Source: a virus. Taken from it: a stretch of 51,344 bases of DNA. Numbering within the stretch: position 1 is the first letter of the stretch; each line of letters starts with the position of its first letter. The DNA lies in the IMG/VR virus record IMGVR_UViG_3300047471_000717, positions 1 through 51,344 of that record; one strand, 5' to 3'. The translations under genes were made by a program, and so were the position numbers. Below are positions 49,485 through 51,344 of the stretch, in pieces. The notes beneath the pieces are model-generated. The model was not told the DNA's origin and did not search any database. It worked only from the letters and a program-made list of their open reading frames with translations.

Positions 49485-50011
49485 TCTGGACAGTCTCAGG
49501 GGTTATTGCATCGGTTACAGGCAATACAACACCCAGCGGAGCTGTGTGGGGCATCGATGGTGGCAATTACTTTGGTGGCGGCTCACTCGCGGGCCAATCA
49601 TACTCGGTGACCTGGACCACCATCGGTGATTGCGAATGCATTCGGTATTATAGCTCGAGCCCAATCCAGGATGTATCGATCACAATCAATGGCCACACTT
49701 ATGACTTTGGTGGCAATGGTTGGTACGGGGAATTTTATTTGAACGGGCCCAATCTACAGCAAACCAGTTATTTGGATGGCGGTTCATTCATCTCAACGAG
49801 TGTTGGATTCGCCATGACTCCTGGCGTATTGGGCGAGTTCGAAATCATTAATAATGCCCTTTATTCGACTCAAGTCACTAGTGGCATTTTTATGGAGGCT
49901 CCGCATAGTTTCAATGCCCTTGCAAGTGTACCTGGGCCAATCCTTGGCACTGGCTGGCCTGCTCTGGCATTCATTGGACTGTTCCTGTGGCAACGTAGGC
50001 GGATCAAATGA
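49481..50011 (+). CDS. Beta-rich protein with PEP-CTERM-like C-terminal sorting tail
   Basis: A 176-residue protein. The C-terminus is VPGPILGTGWPALAFIGLFL followed by WQRRRIK: a short VPGP motif, one membrane helix and an Arg cluster. This is the tripartite plan of PEP-CTERM-type exosortase signals, common in rhizobial proteins. The body (WTVSGVIASVTGNTTPSGAVWG ... AGQSYSVTWTT) is Gly-, Ser- and Thr-rich and beta, as in such proteins. No N-terminal signal peptide is visible, which is odd, because known substrates have one. A plain C-terminal membrane anchor is the alternative. Confidence 0.68.
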   Translation: MIWTVSGVIASVTGNTTPSGAVWGIDGGNYFGGGSLAGQSYSVTWTTIGDCECIRYYSSSPIQDVSITINGHTYDFGGNGWYGEFYLNGPNLQQTSYLDGGSFISTSVGFAMTPGVLGEFEIINNALYSTQVTSGIFMEAPHSFNALASVPGPILGTGWPALAFIGLFLWQRRRIK

Positions 50012-50271
50012 AGGATAGCAAATACATTTGTCTCAGTTGTCTGGCCGAACTCTCGCCCGGCGACCAACTCTATTCATCGGCAAAGCGCAGGATTTGTAAC
50101 TTTGTGACCATGCATCGCTCGCACGAGCGGCCCCCAACAGTCACACTGGCAATCGAGACTCCCGATGCCCAAACCATGCACTTCGAGGAACCAACGCATC
50201 CAACATGGTTCCATTGTGAACTATGCAATCGATTCGGCTGGTGCTTTCCATATGTTGGGGCCTCCAAATGA
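50008..50271 (+). CDS. Small zinc-finger-like protein
   Basis: An 87-residue protein. Two Cys pairs, CLSC near residue 8 and CELC near residue 70, plus three His in between fit a zinc-binding fold (about 60 residues apart). The start overlaps the upstream stop as ATGA and its stop overlaps the next start at 50268. A role in nucleic-acid binding is inferred only from the Cys pattern. Confidence 0.65.
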   Translation: MKDSKYICLSCLAELSPGDQLYSSAKRRICNFVTMHRSHERPPTVTLAIETPDAQTMHFEEPTHPTWFHCELCNRFGWCFPYVGASK

Positions 50272-50438
50272 AAATGACCGATCTCGAATTAATGGTGCGC
50301 GTTCGCATCGCCGCCAATATGTGGTTTAGAAAAGAGGATTTGCTTTTATTGGAGGAGGTTTTTAGGCGATGGCAGATGAACCAGATCAAACCCGAGCACG
50401 CAATCGAGACAAACATCCCCGACGAGGAATCAACATGA
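50268..50438 (+). CDS. Small helical early protein
   Basis: A 56-residue protein from the ATG at 50268, overlapping the previous stop. MKMTDLELMVRVRIAANMWF and KEDLLLLEEVFRRWQMNQIK look like two amphipathic helices. An acidic tail (NIPDEEST) ends it. It overlaps the next gene by four bases. No family is recognised. Confidence 0.62.
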   Translation: MKMTDLELMVRVRIAANMWFRKEDLLLLEEVFRRWQMNQIKPEHAIETNIPDEEST

Positions 50439-50767
50439 ATGATGATGAAGTGCGCGAGGAGAAGTTGGCCGGCCTTACAGATGAGGTTCGTCGTGCGATC
50501 GAATCAATCAAAGGCCCAAGCACAACCTCAGCGTTGGCCAACCGACAGGTTGGGAATGTTGATTTGATCGAATCTAATATATTGGAAAAGATCAAAGCCA
50601 GCCGACAGATGTTGGACAAGCTTGAATCTGTCGTGGCCGAACGGGCCAACCAAGTCCGGGACAAAATCTCCGACTTCACCGAGATCGCCAATATCACAAT
50701 CAATGCAACCGAATCACTTTCACACACAATCGATGTAATGTTGAGCCACGAACTCAAACCACTATGA
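50435..50767 (+). CDS. Coiled-coil early protein
   Basis: A 110-residue protein; I chose the ATG at 50435 because GAGGAA lies upstream and it overlaps the previous stop as ATGA. It is almost wholly helical with heptad-like spacing (LIESNILEKIKASRQMLDKLESVVAERANQV, IANITINATESLSHTIDVML). It probably oligomerises. The role is unknown. Confidence 0.68.
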   Translation: MNDDEVREEKLAGLTDEVRRAIESIKGPSTTSALANRQVGNVDLIESNILEKIKASRQMLDKLESVVAERANQVRDKISDFTEIANITINATESLSHTIDVMLSHELKPL

Positions 50768-50991
50768 AGATCACGTCCGAGCGCTCGATTTATTTGTTGA
50801 TGTGTGCGGCCCTCAAGAACGGGACCCAAACTGTGTCGTTTGATCGGCCCCAGGACGCGATCACTTGGCGGCATGCGTGTTACAAGATGCGTCGGTTTCT
50901 TGGCGCAGCTGGCCAAGCCCAATTCGATCCCCTGCGATTCAAAGTCTCAGGCCACAACCTGATAGTGGAGCGAAAAGATGCCCAAATATAG
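50764..50991 (+). CDS. Small early protein
   Basis: A 75-residue protein (MKITSERSIYLLMCAALKNG). The middle, FDRPQDAITWRHACYKMRRFL, is a basic helix, and the end (FKVSGHNLIVERKDAQI) is a beta strand. It is coupled upstream by an ATGA overlap and overlaps the next gene by 14 bases. Function unknown. Confidence 0.65.
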   Translation: MKITSERSIYLLMCAALKNGTQTVSFDRPQDAITWRHACYKMRRFLGAAGQAQFDPLRFKVSGHNLIVERKDAQI

Positions 50992-51199
50992 GTTTACTGC
51001 GCATATTGATTGGGACGAGGAAATGGAAGCAGAGGATCTCAGAGGCATTTTTTACGAGAGCACCAACAATGATGCGGCTGATTTGAAAGCCGCCCTTCGG
51101 GATTGGTTGGCTGATCGCAAGCGCGCCATCATCAATGATCTCAAGAATATCCCCGATGACGCATCGGTTGTAATAGAAGTTGATGAAATCGGCCAATGA
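50978..51199 (+). CDS. Small acidic early protein
   Basis: A 73-residue protein: MPKYRFTAHIDWDEEMEAED, then a helix (DLKAALRDWLADRKRAIINDLKN), then a strand (ASVVIEVDEI). It looks like a small alpha/beta fold. It lies just upstream of the promoter at 51215. Function unknown. Confidence 0.65.
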   Translation: MPKYRFTAHIDWDEEMEAEDLRGIFYESTNNDAADLKAALRDWLADRKRAIINDLKNIPDDASVVIEVDEIGQ

Positions 51200-51201
51200 C
51201 A

Positions 51202-51243
51202 CATACGTATGATGTTGACACAACCATTTGTAATGGTTAGGTT
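51202..51243 (+). promoter_or_regulatory. Rightward early promoter with internal operator
   Basis: TTGACA (51215-51220), a 17-base spacer and TAGGTT (51238-51243). The spacer carries AACCATT-TGT-AATGGTT (51222-51238), a perfect inverted repeat that a repressor could use. The 15-base repeat CATACGTATGATGTT (51202-51216) overlaps the -35. It would drive the gene at 51281 and the replication block. Confidence 0.65.
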
Positions 51244-51280
51244 TATCAATTCCAACCATCACAACTGAGGAGTGATACCA

Positions 51281-51344
51281 ATGGTAGATGTTACACAGGA
51301 AACGCCCCACATCGAGTATACGATTCAAGGTCTGAATTTTAGTG
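51281..51344 (+). CDS. First codons of the early gene that continues at base 1
   Basis: ATG at 51281 with GAGGAG eight bases upstream (51267-51272). It encodes MVDVTQETPHIEYTIQGLNF followed by a codon cut by the window end. The bases AGTG that end the window also begin it; joining on this overlap keeps the frame into the 1-507 gene. Counting them twice would shift the frame and reach a stop within 40 bases. Confidence 0.75.
   Translation, partial: MVDVTQETPHIEYTIQGLNFS

Noticed and set aside
1-51344. Diversity-generating retroelement, as in BPP-1
   Set aside because: No reverse transcriptase, Avd-like gene or template/variable repeat pair was seen in spite of the BPP-1-like head genes.
1-51344. 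Integrase, excisionase, CI-like repressor, phage RNA polymerase, CRISPR array
   Set aside because: No frame carries their motifs, and no spaced direct repeats were found. Lysogeny is not supported by gene content.

Overview
The window looks like the whole genome of a short-tailed (podovirus-like) double-stranded DNA phage, probably presented as a linearised circular map. Relatives I recognise by protein family are the BPP-1-like podoviruses: Bbp19-like protein, BPP-1-type capsid and cement proteins, a terminase and portal in the same order, an adaptor and nozzle, and T7-like internal virion proteins. No cellular genes, integrase, repressor, RNA polymerase, tRNA, reverse transcriptase or CRISPR array was seen. 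Base composition is close to even. A protein with a C-terminal VPGP-membrane-RRR tail (49481-50011) and several rhizobial-looking hypothetical proteins suggest an alphaproteobacterial host, with low confidence.

Layout. (1) 46.44-51.34 kb continuing into 1-8.88 kb, plus strand: an early/replication block. It opens with about 14 small proteins of mostly unknown role (a HIRAN-domain protein, a very acidic protein, Cys-rich small proteins). Then come a Cas4/RecB-type nuclease, a Sak4-like ATPase, an HTH-SSB-like protein, an Acb2/Tad1-like small protein, a uracil-DNA glycosylase fused to half of a family A polymerase, a methylase-like gene, the other half of the polymerase, and a DUF3987-like primase/helicase ATPase. 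Nearly all neighbours overlap by ATGA- or GTGA-type junctions. (2) 46.13 down to 8.88 kb, minus strand: one late block. It runs from terminase, portal, GT2-like glycosyltransferase, Bbp19-like protein, scaffold, capsid and cement protein into a run of exported proteins, then a very large fibre/depolymerase cluster, adaptor, nozzle, internal virion proteins, another spike and the lysis genes. The two blocks converge with no gap at 8882/8883.

(3) The divergent control region at 46.13-46.92 kb holds a leftward promoter, a rightward promoter, several inverted repeats, a terminator, and a 13-bp inverted repeat enclosing a run of 24 T. A second rightward promoter with a palindrome between its -35 and -10 lies at 51.2 kb. 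A 109-bp gene-free stretch at 48.46-48.56 kb is almost entirely inverted repeats.

The ends match: a gene starting at 51281 continues in frame into base 1 if the four bases AGTG at both ends are counted once, giving a circle of 51,340 bp. The most unusual points are a polymerase whose proofreading site is divided between two polypeptides around an inserted gene, four consecutive genes with Sec or Tat signals inside the virion operon, the palindromic non-coding islands, a fossil of an adaptor-gene start marking a fibre-gene duplication, and candidate counter-defence proteins.
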